Shown in pieces: positions 16,424 to 26,124 of a DNA stretch of 64,000 nt. The translations under genes and the position numbers were made by a program. Source of the DNA: Fretibacter rubidus. GTDB taxonomy: Bacteria; Pseudomonadota; Alphaproteobacteria; Caulobacterales; Maricaulaceae. The stretch's first letter is position 1. Every line of letters starts with the position of its first letter. The notes under the pieces were generated by a model. That model was not told the origin of the DNA. It was given only the letters and a program-made list of their open reading frames with translations, and did no database searches. The stretch covers positions 2,232,001 through 2,296,000 of the forward strand of contig NZ_CP163423.1 in NCBI RefSeq assembly GCF_041429785.1. The letters run 5' to 3'.

Positions 16424-17520
16424 GGCGCATCACCCAAGCGCGTCAGTACAGCGTCCCCTCGCAAACCACTGCCCTGTTCGCGCACACCCCCCGCTTGGAA
16501 AGCAAAGCCAGCCTCGCGGGCCAGCGTTTCAATCTGGCTGGCCGTGTCAAAATTGGGATAGAGAATTTGCAGGGTAAGTTGGTTACCCCCCGCCACATAT
16601 TGAACACCATCAATCATCACACCATCAATTCGACCGATTGTGTCAAACAAAGCCGTTGATAGCGTCAAAAAATCAACTTTGGACCCACCGCTAGATTGAA
16701 CAAGCCGTGTTGCCGCCAAGGCAGGGTTTGCAGGGGCCGCCTGCCCTGTGGCTTGGCTGAAAATTGCAGCCGTATCGACCCGAAGGGCTGCCGTTTGTAA
16801 ATTCAACGCGCGCGTTGTTGACGCTTGCCATAACAGCCCCGCCGCACATGTCGCCGCCAATAATGCGGCGACACGGCCCCAAGCCGAAAACGAAACCGTT
16901 GATCGGCGCAAAGCATAGCGGCCTTGGGCGAGGTTGACAGCGCCGTCAAATCGCGCAGTCGCCATAAAATTAGCCGCTGTTATAATCGGAGCGTCTTTAA
17001 ACTCACCGTCATCCCAATCCTTATCAATTGTAAAGCTGTGCGCGTCATTGCGCTCGTCTTTTGCGGATTGCTTGGCGACAATAATACGGCCATCTAAAAC
17101 AACGGGGGCTGCGTCGACCGCCCGACTATCATGATCAATAAAAATCGCGTCTGAACGCAGTCCCGCCGCACGAAGGCTGTCTTGAAGTCGGGTCATATAA
17201 TCATGTGAAACCACAGCGATATGTGTGTCATTCCCAATGACAGACATCGCAATATGATGATCAGTTAAGCTTGTCGCAATCCCGTCTTCGACTGCAAACC
17301 CCGCCGCAGCGAGACGGTCTTTGCCCCGCAGGTTTGGCAGATCGCGGATAAATATTCGCGCGTTTTGGCCGTTGATGATAACGCGCGCTTGCCCGTTTGA
17401 CAGCTCCGCTAGGGCTGCTTTTTCTGGCTGTGATGTCGCTATACCCTCGACGCCGTCATGCAGAAAAATCCAGCTGTCTTTTGGATTATCAGATATTAAA
17501 ATAATTAATTCAGCGCTCAT
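16420..17520 (-). CDS. gspL: Type II secretion system protein GspL
   Basis: A 366-residue GspL: an actin-like cytoplasmic domain (roughly 1-205), one membrane helix (about 215-235) and a periplasmic ferredoxin-like domain at the C-terminus. GspL links the GspE ATPase to the inner-membrane platform with GspM. Overlaps by ATGA with gspK and gspM. Order and topology agree with the family although primary conservation is weak. Confidence 0.88.
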   Translation of the reverse strand: MSAELIILISDNPKDSWIFLHDGVEGIATSQPEKAALAELSNGQARVIINGQNARIFIRDLPNLRGKDRLAAAGFAVEDGIATSLTDHHIAMSVIGNDTHIAVVSHDYMTRLQDSLRAAGLRSDAIFIDHDSRAVDAAPVVLDGRIIVAKQSAKDERNDAHSFTIDKDWDDGEFKDAPIITAANFMATARFDGAVNLAQGRYALRRSTVSFSAWGRVAALLAATCAAGLLWQASTTRALNLQTAALRVDTAAIFSQATGQAAPANPALAATRLVQSSGGSKVDFLTLSTALFDTIGRIDGVMIDGVQYVAGGNQLTLQILYPNFDTASQIETLAREAGFAFQAGGVREQGSGLRGDAVLTRLGDAP

Positions 17521-18512
17521 GTCGGCTCCTCTACCAACTTTGCGCGACGGACGTCTAGGCCCATTCGGCGGAAAATGCGTATAGGTTGTCCGCTGCTAAT
17601 ATCATATTCAAATGCGCCGCGCCGCGTGATGTCCCCATGCGAAACCGTGACTTCGGCCCAAATATGATTAGGGGCAAAATCGAGCGTTTCAATCGCTATA
17701 TTCTTACTATTCACATCGCTTAAAGCGGGCGCACCAAGTAGCTGTTCAACACTATTATAACCCGCCGCTGGACGGTCATTAATCAGTTTCAGAGCAATCG
17801 CCATACGGTTTTCATTGCCAATAACAGACGCCAGAACTGGTGCATGTAACGCTGACAAAGCATTGATATTGATACTATTTTTGGCCATTTCTGGACGCGC
17901 ACAGATATAGGGTTTTAAGACTTGATAAGACGCCTCTGTCAGCCCGTCTATCGCGCGAAGTTCTGATACTGATGTGAAGAGTGTATTGGCCGTGCGGTGC
18001 GCGGGCTCTTTCGCCAAATAGGTAAAGTCCTCGGCACCATCGGGCAAGGCTTGGCTACCCGCGTCAATCCAATCGACCGCCTTTGACGTTAGGCTAGCCG
18101 CCGATAATGTGTCCCATCCCAGCGCCTCTAAGAGCTGTCTAAATTGTATGCGGCCCGGCGACGTCAAAAGAGCAGACAGGGAAAAGCATTTATCTCCGTC
18201 ATGCAACGCCATGCTGATTTCACCGCCCTCTATGGGAAAGATAATCGGTTCTACGGCGTATAAAACTGCATTTAAATCAGACGGTTCTATTTGTTTTAAT
18301 TGTCGTTCCAGATAATCTTGCGCAACGTCATCGGCCCCGCGCAGATACCAATCGGCTTGGGCATAGGCCTGCACATTTGCCGCGCGTTTCACCGCAAAGC
18401 GAAGGTCTTCAAATAAAGAGACAGCCACAGTCGCCATCAAGCTCATGACCAGCAAGGTTGTCAGCAGGACCGCGCCTTTATCTTTGGCTCTGTATTGGGG
18501 CTTACCGCTCAT
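17517..18512 (-). CDS. gspK: Type II secretion minor pseudopilin GspK
   Basis: A 331-residue GspK, the large minor pseudopilin that caps the pseudopilus tip with GspI and GspJ. It has a prepilin-like N-terminus with processing after Gly in DKGAVLLTTLLVMSLM; the usual Glu5 is absent, which is normal for GspK. The large inserted domain follows, including DWIDAGSQ and the helix-hairpin-like region. Overlaps gspJ and gspL by ATGA. Confidence 0.92.
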   Translation of the reverse strand: MSGKPQYRAKDKGAVLLTTLLVMSLMATVAVSLFEDLRFAVKRAANVQAYAQADWYLRGADDVAQDYLERQLKQIEPSDLNAVLYAVEPIIFPIEGGEISMALHDGDKCFSLSALLTSPGRIQFRQLLEALGWDTLSAASLTSKAVDWIDAGSQALPDGAEDFTYLAKEPAHRTANTLFTSVSELRAIDGLTEASYQVLKPYICARPEMAKNSININALSALHAPVLASVIGNENRMAIALKLINDRPAAGYNSVEQLLGAPALSDVNSKNIAIETLDFAPNHIWAEVTVSHGDITRRGAFEYDISSGQPIRIFRRMGLDVRRAKLVEEPT

Positions 18513-19114
18513 AAACTCAGCTCAAAGTCTTGGGTTAAGATGCGGCCATCTTTAAAAGTGATTGTGACCTGAGCGCCTATAAGATTATTTCCATTCCCTT
18601 GTGCCAATTCAATGATTGGCCACGCCGTTTGTTGTCCGCGCGTAAAAAAAACTATGTCGACATCATCCAAATCATTGAGCAGAACACGGTCAATCGTGGC
18701 CGTATTTTGGCCGGGGTTTTCATGAGATAGCGAACTGCGGATTAAGCGGTCATCTTCAAAAACGTAACTCACGCGTTGCAGATCACCACGTCGCTCCAAA
18801 CCACCTGGATTGGGGCGACCCGTGCGCGTGAAACTGATCAAATTATCGATACCACCGCGCAGAACGTAAGGTTCCATCATGCCAAAGCTATCACGTGTTG
18901 GTCTTAAAATGACGGCATCAAAATCTGCCTGCATAAGGGTTCGCGTGAGTTGAATATCGGTCATCGCGTCTAATTTGGCCTCAATTTGCGCCTTGCCATT
19001 CATGGCGGAGGACAGCGCAGATACACTCCCCACGGAAATGAGAGAGAATATAAACAGCGCAATCAGCACCTCAACGAGGGTAAAGCCGGTGTCCTGTGTC
19101 CTGCGGCGGCTCAT
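18509..19114 (-). CDS. gspJ: Type II secretion minor pseudopilin GspJ
   Basis: A 201-residue pseudopilin. The prepilin peptidase site and hydrophobic helix are clear (TGFTLVEVLIALFIFSLI, Glu5 present). The C-terminal part matches GspJ in size, with the segment RVSYVFEDDRLIR. It forms the tip complex with GspI and GspK. ATGA overlaps with gspI and gspK. Confidence 0.9.
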   Translation of the reverse strand: MSRRRTQDTGFTLVEVLIALFIFSLISVGSVSALSSAMNGKAQIEAKLDAMTDIQLTRTLMQADFDAVILRPTRDSFGMMEPYVLRGGIDNLISFTRTGRPNPGGLERRGDLQRVSYVFEDDRLIRSSLSHENPGQNTATIDRVLLNDLDDVDIVFFTRGQQTAWPIIELAQGNGNNLIGAQVTITFKDGRILTQDFELSL

Positions 19115-19500
19115 AAGCCGATCCCCGTTTTAACACGCATAAAAGCTGTACGCGAGATTATGACCTGCCCATCTTCAGCGGCAGATTTTTTACGCACATC
19201 AACAGTGATACGAAATAATCCGCCGTCATTCACGGGACTAATTTCACGTATATATGCAAATTCCCGACCCATTTGAGTGCTTTCGCCGCGCATAGTGCCC
19301 GTTTGGACCACGCCGCGACGCGCGGTGATAAGGACATTATCGGCCACAATCCCACCCAGCATCTTTTCGTCCAAAACGCTCACGCCCTGCGCGCTTTGCG
19401 TGCCTGCATGGGTGAGGCCAATAATGGCAAACGTAAAAACCAGTAGCGCGGCCAATACCTCTATCAGGGTAAATCCTTGGTCTTTGCAAGACGGCTTCAT
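19111..19500 (-). CDS. gspI: Type II secretion minor pseudopilin GspI
   Basis: A 129-residue pseudopilin with the cleavage site and helix QGFTLIEVLAALLVFTFA and a short globular domain of GspI size. It nucleates the pseudopilus tip with GspJ and GspK. Overlaps gspH and gspJ by ATGA, so it is part of the same transcript. Confidence 0.9.
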   Translation of the reverse strand: MKPSCKDQGFTLIEVLAALLVFTFAIIGLTHAGTQSAQGVSVLDEKMLGGIVADNVLITARRGVVQTGTMRGESTQMGREFAYIREISPVNDGGLFRITVDVRKKSAAEDGQVIISRTAFMRVKTGIGL

Positions 19501-19973
19501 GAACCACTCACCAAGCTGACTGTGCCGTCGCCAGAGCCCGTAAGCACCATGTCGTTATCCATGTCAGATAAGGTGAGCCGAAAAGCGGTTCCGCCCCCGG
19601 TCGGGTCAAACAATACCAGCGGAAGGGCCTGTTGCGGGAGGTCTATGGACTGCTCCGCCCGTGCAAACTCAATGCGAATGTTACTTGGCCACGGCTTTGC
19701 TGCGGTGGCCGTCCAGTCGTCACCAGATGCCGTTTGAAAGTGGTAGCCGTCTTTTGACAGAGACAATGCCGTTACTTGACCTGATAGAAGGCTAGTTTGC
19801 GCCGCCATGTTCAACTCTGTATGAAGTGTTGTTGCAGCGGCTATCACGGCTGGCTTGTCGCGCGGCAATGTCATGACAACGGCGCTAGACATAAGGCCAA
19901 TAATGACGAGCACCGTCAAAAGCTCAATGAGCGTAAAGCCCGAAGACTTGGATATGCCAACGGCGCGCCACAT
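19497..19973 (-). CDS. gspH: Type II secretion minor pseudopilin GspH
   Basis: A 158-residue GspH with cleavage site and helix SGFTLIELLTVLVIIGLM and the GspH/FimT-type C-terminal region. The ATG at 19973 begins five bases after the gspG stop and is preferred to a TTG at 19991 that would overlap gspG. It links the tip complex to the GspG rod. Confidence 0.88.
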   Translation of the reverse strand: MWRAVGISKSSGFTLIELLTVLVIIGLMSSAVVMTLPRDKPAVIAAATTLHTELNMAAQTSLLSGQVTALSLSKDGYHFQTASGDDWTATAAKPWPSNIRIEFARAEQSIDLPQQALPLVLFDPTGGGTAFRLTLSDMDNDMVLTGSGDGTVSLVSGS

Positions 19974-19978
19974 AAATA

Positions 19979-20416
19979 TTACGGCTCCCAATTCACAATA
20001 TCGGCGGCTAGTCCCTCGCCGCCCGGCTGGCCATCCGCGCCGTAAGACAAGATATCGACAACAGAATTCTCACCGGGATAACGATAAATATAATCATTGC
20101 CCCATGGATCAGTTGGCAGGAATTTGACATACCCCCCCGTGCGGTAAAGCGACGGATTGGACAGTCCAGCAGGCGCAGATTTGAGTGCGTTTAGGCCAGC
20201 GTCTTGTGCGGGGTAATCCATCATATCAAGCCGGTACATTTCCACCGCTTGCTCTAACAATCTGATGTCACCTTTAGCTTTTTGCACCATGGCTTTGTCT
20301 TGAGACGGCAGGACATTAATCACGACAAATGTCGCGAGCAGCCCGATGATGACCATCACCACCATGACCTCGACAAGGGTGAACCCTGCCTCTTGTTTAC
20401 GTGATTTTTTAGACAT
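19979..20416 (-). CDS. gspG: Type II secretion major pseudopilin GspG
   Basis: A 145-residue major pseudopilin. Prepilin site AGFTLVEVMVVMVIIGLLAT, then the typical GspG sequence with QDAGLNAL, DPWGNDYIYRYPG and the C-terminal DILSYGADGQPGGEG region, which binds calcium in the family. It forms the pseudopilus rod. A ribosome site AAGGAGG lies just upstream of its ATG, the strongest in the operon, fitting the high level needed for the rod subunit. Confidence 0.95.
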   Translation of the reverse strand: MSKKSRKQEAGFTLVEVMVVMVIIGLLATFVVINVLPSQDKAMVQKAKGDIRLLEQAVEMYRLDMMDYPAQDAGLNALKSAPAGLSNPSLYRTGGYVKFLPTDPWGNDYIYRYPGENSVVDILSYGADGQPGGEGLAADIVNWEP

Positions 20417-20426
20417 TGAAACCTCC

Positions 20427-21647
20427 TTAAAAGGCGAGCGTATTAAGTCGTAAAATAGGTAGAAAAATGGCCCCGATAATTAATAGAACAATGATTCCCA
20501 GAACGATAATGATAAGCGGTTCAAGAAGGCTAAGAAAGACGGTGGTCGTGCTTTCAAATTCGCCCTCTAGGTAATCGGCTGATTTGGCAAACATTGACCC
20601 GACGTCACCGCCCGCTTCACCGCCTGCAACCATTTGTATGACCAGCGGCGGAAAAATTGCGGATTGTTTGAGGGCCTTTGACATTGGCATTCCTTCGCGC
20701 ACACGCAGGCCGGCGGTGCCGACGGCGTCGCGCATCACGTCATTACGGAGCGTATGGCGCGCCGTTTCCATCGCAAAGAGGGACGGCGTGCCTGATGCCA
20801 TTAATCCTGATATCGTGCGGGCAAAGCGGGCTGTATTTAGATCACGGACGAGACGCCCGATCATCGGAATACGCAATATAAAACCATGCCATTTCAATCG
20901 CATAGACTCTTTCTTTAAACTTTGCGAAAATCCGAACAGCGAGAGAATGATAATAAACCCCGCAATTAAACCATAGGCTTGCAACCAATTTGAGAGGCCA
21001 ATGACGGCCTTGGTGAGCGTTGGTAAATCTTGCCCAAAAGTTTCAAATTGCGCGACAACTTTGGGCACCACAAGGACCATAAGGATCACCACGACAAGCA
21101 AAGCAACAACGGTTAACACCATTGGATATACGGTCGCAGCCAAGATTTTACGGCGAATTTTTTGCGCCGCTTCCAGGTCAATCGCCAAGCGGTTCATGAC
21201 AGACCCAAGCTGTCCAGAGGTTTCGCCAGACGCCACCATGGAGGTGTAAAGCGCGCTGAACCCTTTGGGGTGGGCGCGTAAAGCAACGGATAATTTAGCG
21301 CCTTCCAGCACCCGTGTGCGCGTGTCGAGAAGGACTTGCCGCATGGGTGATTTTTCAAACTGCAAAGCAGTGATTTTTAGCGCTTCTTCAATCGGTGTCG
21401 AAGCCTCTATGAGGATAGCCAATTGACGCGTCGCGAGCGTTAAATCTTTGTGACTGATTTTACGGTCGAGTTTGATTTGACCCAAATTGAAATCGCGGCC
21501 TGATTGCCGACGGGCGAGTTTTATGTCTATGGGCGTTAAGCGTCGCCCGCGCAAAATATCACGCGCGTCGCGGGCCGTTTGCGCTGCGACGGATCCTGTT
21601 TGGCGCTTGCCTGATGTGTCCACGGCGGCGTAGTCAAATGTCTCCAT
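20427..21647 (-). CDS. gspF: Type II secretion inner-membrane platform protein GspF
   Basis: A 406-residue polytopic protein of the GspF/PilC family with two homologous cytoplasmic domains and three membrane helices (near 172-192, 222-242, 376-400). It carries the repeat motif SGQLGSVMNRLA / GGDVGSMFAKSADYL that marks the duplicated domain. It links the GspE ATPase to pseudopilus growth. It starts two bases after the gspE stop. Confidence 0.95.
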   Translation of the reverse strand: METFDYAAVDTSGKRQTGSVAAQTARDARDILRGRRLTPIDIKLARRQSGRDFNLGQIKLDRKISHKDLTLATRQLAILIEASTPIEEALKITALQFEKSPMRQVLLDTRTRVLEGAKLSVALRAHPKGFSALYTSMVASGETSGQLGSVMNRLAIDLEAAQKIRRKILAATVYPMVLTVVALLVVVILMVLVVPKVVAQFETFGQDLPTLTKAVIGLSNWLQAYGLIAGFIIILSLFGFSQSLKKESMRLKWHGFILRIPMIGRLVRDLNTARFARTISGLMASGTPSLFAMETARHTLRNDVMRDAVGTAGLRVREGMPMSKALKQSAIFPPLVIQMVAGGEAGGDVGSMFAKSADYLEGEFESTTTVFLSLLEPLIIIVLGIIVLLIIGAIFLPILRLNTLAF

Positions 21648-21649
21648 GA

Positions 21650-23149
21650 CTACGCCCCCTCAACCATATTGCCTCGACACACGCGCAGCACATCATCGGA
21701 ACTGGTGAGACCGTTTTGAAAATGCCGCGCCCCACTTTGCAACAGTGTCTCACGCGATGTGAACGCATGAGCTTCCATTGCAGTCTCGGACGCATTTTCG
21801 TGGATCATCGCGCGTAGATCATCATCCATGCTGACCACCTCATATAGCCCCAGCCGCCCGACATAGCCTGTATTTTGGCACGCGTTACAGCCCTTAGCAC
21901 GGAAATAAGGGCCGCTAGTTTTAGCGCTCAAGTCAAGTTCTGATAGCTCAGCGGGCGTGGGCGTATAGCCCTGTTTACAAGTACCACAGAGCCGGCGCAC
22001 GAGACGTTGCGCCACAACAGCCGTGACGGTAGAGGCGAGCAAAAACGGCTCTATACCCATATCCCGCAGCCGCGTGATGGCCCCAATCGCAGAATTAGTG
22101 TGAACCGTGGACAGTACCATATGTCCCGTCAGCGCAGATTGCACCGCGATTTCAGCGGTTTCTGGATCCCGAATTTCACCAATCATGACAATATCTGGGT
22201 CTTGACGCAAAATCGCGCGCAATCCGGCTGCAAAGCTCATCCCGACTTTATCATTGACTTGAGTTTGCCCGACACCGTCCAGCGCATATTCGACGGGGTC
22301 TTCAACCGTCAATATATTGCGCGACCCGTCATTTAGCCCACTTACCGCACCGTAGAGCGTTGTGGTTTTGCCCGACCCTGTTGGCCCCGTCACAAGGACA
22401 ATGCCGTTAGGTTTGGCCAACGCCGCTTTGAACGCCGCCAATGTGCCTACATCCATGCCTAAATCAGATAGGTTCATGAGGGCGGCCGTTTTTTCCAAGA
22501 GCCGCATCACAACGCGTTCACCGTATTGGGAGGGTAGCGTGGAAACCCGCACATCAATCGCACGTTCCCCTAGGTTTAATGAGAACCGACCGTCTTGCGG
22601 CACGCGTTTTTTGGCAATATCAAGCTGCGCCATGACTTTGACACGGCTGGCAAGCGTGGACGACAGCTTGGACGAGAGCGACAGCATATCCCGCAGTGCG
22701 CCGTCGATACGAAAGCGCACAGCAAGACGGTTCTCATAAGGCTCAATATGGATGTCAGAGGCGCGCGTTCTTATTGCTTCTTGCAAGATACCGTTGATAA
22801 GCTTGATGATAGGCGCGTCATCATCACTATCAAGCAGGTCTGATGTGCGCGGCAGGTTTTCCGCGAGTGACATCAAATCGTCTGGCCCGTCCATCGCGGT
22901 CGCCACGGTTTCTGACAGGTCCCCAGAGGCGTAAATTTGCGAGAGCAGCCGTTCAAACTCTGTTGCGCTGACCTCTGATAGAGCGGCAGGGGCCCCCGCA
23001 ATCCGCCGTGCCTCCAGACAAGCACTAAGCCCGGCATCAGTACGCCGTATAACTGTCAATGTGCCGTCTATGGTGGTCAAAAGCACCCCATTTTGACGCG
23101 CAAAGCCGTAGGACAATTTCGGTAGGGTTATGGCGGCTGGCGCGTTCAC
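21650..23149 (-). CDS. gspE: Type II secretion ATPase GspE
   Basis: A 499-residue secretion ATPase. Walker A is GPTGSGKTTTLYG, the Asp box and Walker B (IVMIGEIRDPETAE) and His box (GHMVLSTVHTN) follow, and the zinc-binding CM domain keeps the four Cys (CGTC ... CNAC). It powers pseudopilus assembly. Overlaps gspD by ATGA. Confidence 0.96.
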   Translation of the reverse strand: MNAPAAITLPKLSYGFARQNGVLLTTIDGTLTVIRRTDAGLSACLEARRIAGAPAALSEVSATEFERLLSQIYASGDLSETVATAMDGPDDLMSLAENLPRTSDLLDSDDDAPIIKLINGILQEAIRTRASDIHIEPYENRLAVRFRIDGALRDMLSLSSKLSSTLASRVKVMAQLDIAKKRVPQDGRFSLNLGERAIDVRVSTLPSQYGERVVMRLLEKTAALMNLSDLGMDVGTLAAFKAALAKPNGIVLVTGPTGSGKTTTLYGAVSGLNDGSRNILTVEDPVEYALDGVGQTQVNDKVGMSFAAGLRAILRQDPDIVMIGEIRDPETAEIAVQSALTGHMVLSTVHTNSAIGAITRLRDMGIEPFLLASTVTAVVAQRLVRRLCGTCKQGYTPTPAELSELDLSAKTSGPYFRAKGCNACQNTGYVGRLGLYEVVSMDDDLRAMIHENASETAMEAHAFTSRETLLQSGARHFQNGLTSSDDVLRVCRGNMVEGA

Positions 23150-25062
23150 TCATCCCCCAATACAGTTTGCCCCAAAACAGGTTGACCCCCGCTGTCCAAG
23201 ACTTGATCAAGCTTGGATGTGGTACGGCCTGATTGCATCATATCTTCGCGGCGAATTTGATTGAGGCGGCGCTCAGTCAGGGGCTGCGCGTCACGGCTAT
23301 TTCTAATAATTGTTGGGCGCAGGAATACCATCAAATTTGTGCGGACGCGCGATTTGCCCTTGGATTGAAACAGCTTTCCAATACCCGGCGCGTCGCCCAA
23401 AATCGGCACTTTGGACAGGCTCACCTCCTCGTCATCTTGGATTAGGCCGCCAAGCACAATAATCTCGCCGTCATTGGCCAGAACTGTGGTGCTAATCTTG
23501 CGCGTATTGGTAACAAAATCAGAGGCGACAGAGGTCAGCGCCCCCGCAATAGAGGATACTTCTTGTTCAATCTCTAGGCGGATAACATCGCCTTCGGAAA
23601 TTTGCGGTAGCACATCAAGTTGTATGCCCACTTCTTTGCGGTCAAAGGTCCGAAACGGATTTGTGTTGCTATCACCGAGTGTTTCGCCGGTTGTAATAGG
23701 GATTTCTTGGCCCACCAAGAATGTTGCGGGCACATTATCCAGTGTGGTAACAAAGGGCGTAGAGAGGATATTGCTTTCTTCATCCGTTTCAAGCGCGTTG
23801 ATAATGGCAGAAAATAGCGTATCGCCAGAGCGCCCTGCACCGCCCGCAATACCGCCGTCCAGCCCAATGAGCGAGTTAATCGCCGATGTTTCCAGCGCGC
23901 TACGTGTACTCTCGGTCAGGCCTAGGTCATTTCCAGCCAGCGCCCCTGTTAGCGCTAAAATATTTGGTGCTTGTCGGGAAAAGTTAGAGCCAATGAACGG
24001 CACGGCACTGCCGTTTATACCGCCCAGCGCAAACTGCACACCAAGCTCTTTCGCGGCAGTATCAGATATTTCAACGATCAAAGCCTCTACCAATACTTGC
24101 GGACGGCGCACATCAAGGCGGCGAATGACAGTTTCTAAGGCTTGCTGCGTCTCGCCATTGGCCGAAATGATTAGCGAATTTGATCCCGCTTCATAGGCCA
24201 CAGTCGGTTGCGGTTGTCCGTCGCGCTGATAGGCGGGCAACAATGTCCCTAAAATTTCAATCAGCGAGCTACCATCGGCAAAACGCAACGGCACAACACT
24301 AACCGCACCGCGCGGCGCGCTACCGCCCGCGTCCATTTGCGACAGGATAGGTCTTAGCCGCGCAATATCAGCGGCCGAGCCTTCAAGGATGATACTATTG
24401 CTGCCTGGCATCGCAATCGCGCGGTAGGTCGGGCGAACACCCGCTAGCGCGGTAATGACCTCTTCCGCGTCAATCGCGGTGATATTATTCAGACGCATTG
24501 TTTCCATGACCATGCCGTCACTATCCATGGCGTTGACGATTTCGCGGGCTTTGCGCAGATTTTCAGGAAAATCTGTAATCACAACAACACGCCCTCCTGG
24601 GTTGGCCGTAAGAACACCTTGAGAATGCAGGACAGGTTTTAACAGTTTGGCGGCCTCTGCCGCGTCCGTATTTTCAAGCCGAATAACCGTTGTTGCAAAT
24701 TGACCATTAAAGCCAGACCCCGTCACAAATGGGGCGTCTTGGGCGGCCCCTTGTAAAAGCGTGATGCGGTATTCACCTGTCGCTGTGCGTGTGGCCGTAT
24801 AGCCGTGAACACGCATAACGTCTTTGAACACTTCAAATACTTCTTTGGACGATAGGGTTTCGTCAGATGATATGGTCACCTTGCCCTGGACGCGCGGGTC
24901 AACCAGAAATGTCTTGCCTGTTACCATCGACACATCGTCAATAAAGGCCCGAATGTCGGCATCTTGCATGGTAATCACATGACCCGATTGCGCGGCGGCA
25001 GGCGTAAGCCCCCCAAGACACATCACGCCAGCCATAAGGGCGGCCTTCAAAACTGATTTCAT
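23146..25062 (-). CDS. gspD: Type II secretion outer-membrane secretin GspD
   Basis: A 638-residue secretin with signal peptide (about residues 1-24), periplasmic N0-N3 domains and the C-terminal beta-barrel secretin domain, including the VPILGDAPGIGKLF segment typical of secretin proteins. It forms the outer-membrane channel. It overlaps gspC upstream and gspE downstream by ATGA. No separate pilotin is recognised; the lipoprotein gene at the operon end is a candidate. Confidence 0.95.
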   Translation of the reverse strand: MKSVLKAALMAGVMCLGGLTPAAAQSGHVITMQDADIRAFIDDVSMVTGKTFLVDPRVQGKVTISSDETLSSKEVFEVFKDVMRVHGYTATRTATGEYRITLLQGAAQDAPFVTGSGFNGQFATTVIRLENTDAAEAAKLLKPVLHSQGVLTANPGGRVVVITDFPENLRKAREIVNAMDSDGMVMETMRLNNITAIDAEEVITALAGVRPTYRAIAMPGSNSIILEGSAADIARLRPILSQMDAGGSAPRGAVSVVPLRFADGSSLIEILGTLLPAYQRDGQPQPTVAYEAGSNSLIISANGETQQALETVIRRLDVRRPQVLVEALIVEISDTAAKELGVQFALGGINGSAVPFIGSNFSRQAPNILALTGALAGNDLGLTESTRSALETSAINSLIGLDGGIAGGAGRSGDTLFSAIINALETDEESNILSTPFVTTLDNVPATFLVGQEIPITTGETLGDSNTNPFRTFDRKEVGIQLDVLPQISEGDVIRLEIEQEVSSIAGALTSVASDFVTNTRKISTTVLANDGEIIVLGGLIQDDEEVSLSKVPILGDAPGIGKLFQSKGKSRVRTNLMVFLRPTIIRNSRDAQPLTERRLNQIRREDMMQSGRTTSKLDQVLDSGGQPVLGQTVLGDE

Positions 25063-25907
25063 GATGTTCCCACTGTCACTGTTACCGGCTTATCGCCGCG
25101 TAAAATTGATAATTTCACCGACCGCACTTTTGCCAAGTCGCGGGCGATATAAGATATTTCTGGACGACCCAAAGTCAGGTCTTCATCCCCAATGCGCGTG
25201 ATAATATCGCCGTCTTGCAGACCAAATTGTGATAGCTTTACCGCGTCCGTTTTCGAGCTGACCCGAAAGCCCACCAAGCGATTATCACGGTCAACACGGT
25301 TTAAGCGAATGGAATCAAGCAACATAGCAGGGGTCAGATTTGTATTGGGCACATTGACAGGCGCAGAGAGCAATCCTGTTTTCGCATCCTGATTAAAGGT
25401 TAGCCGTTCCAATCGCCCATCAAGTGAAAGAACAATAAAATCAGGATTAACAGCCTTTAGCGTGACGCCGTTTATAATCTCGTCACCGACGCTATAGACC
25501 GCTTGCTTGCGGTCGGGCGTCACCAGAATGGCTGTTCCGTTATCGCCTGCACGCCGACCCACCAATGTAAGATTTAGCGTGGTCTCTGGCGCGTCTCCGC
25601 CAATATCACCACGCGGTGTTTGGACAGCCGCCGTCCTGTGGAACGGATCAAAAGACAAAGAAAAGTCCTTCGCCGCCTGTCGTGATTGAGTACTTATTGG
25701 CGCTTTAGATGTGACAGGCGTCACCCAAACGCTAACGGGAGCAATATAGGTCATCACCGCCTTGGTCAGAAAAAAGACGAGCACCACACCCAACGCCAAG
25801 GTGAGCGCTTTTTGCAATCCTGATATGAATGTCACAGCCTTGAACGCCATAGTTACCAAGGGCTTGTCCGATAGACCGCCCTTGCCCCACCTTTCACATT
25901 TGACCAT
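25059..25907 (-). CDS. gspC: Type II secretion protein GspC
   Basis: A 282-residue GspC: short cytoplasmic N-terminus, one membrane helix (about 34-55), the homology region that touches GspD (TLVGRRAGDNGTAILV ... YSVGDEI), and a C-terminal PDZ-like domain (about 195-280, with LSQFGLQDGDIITRIGDEDL). It connects the inner platform to the secretin. First gene of the operon; an in-frame ATG at 25850 is an alternative start. Confidence 0.9.
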   Translation of the reverse strand: MVKCERWGKGGLSDKPLVTMAFKAVTFISGLQKALTLALGVVLVFFLTKAVMTYIAPVSVWVTPVTSKAPISTQSRQAAKDFSLSFDPFHRTAAVQTPRGDIGGDAPETTLNLTLVGRRAGDNGTAILVTPDRKQAVYSVGDEIINGVTLKAVNPDFIVLSLDGRLERLTFNQDAKTGLLSAPVNVPNTNLTPAMLLDSIRLNRVDRDNRLVGFRVSSKTDAVKLSQFGLQDGDIITRIGDEDLTLGRPEISYIARDLAKVRSVKLSILRGDKPVTVTVGTS

Positions 25908-26124
25908 GCCGCTTTGGGTCTTTTGGTCGTTAAGCCTAGACTAGCGACTGGGCCGCAACCACGCAAGCACGGCCTTATTATCAATAAGACGGCCTGTAAG
26001 GGATATCTGTGACGTTTACGTGACAATAACGCAACAACGCTGTGACGACGCTATGATGAAACGGTTGCATTTATTGTCTGGCGGGTTTAGGCGGCGAAAT
26101 TAAGCGATAGCTTGGAGCCATGCC

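Noticed and set aside
23411-24196. 261-codon plus-strand frame inside gspD.
   Set aside because: Overlaps a well-supported secretin gene on the other strand and shows Ser/Thr-rich shadow composition.
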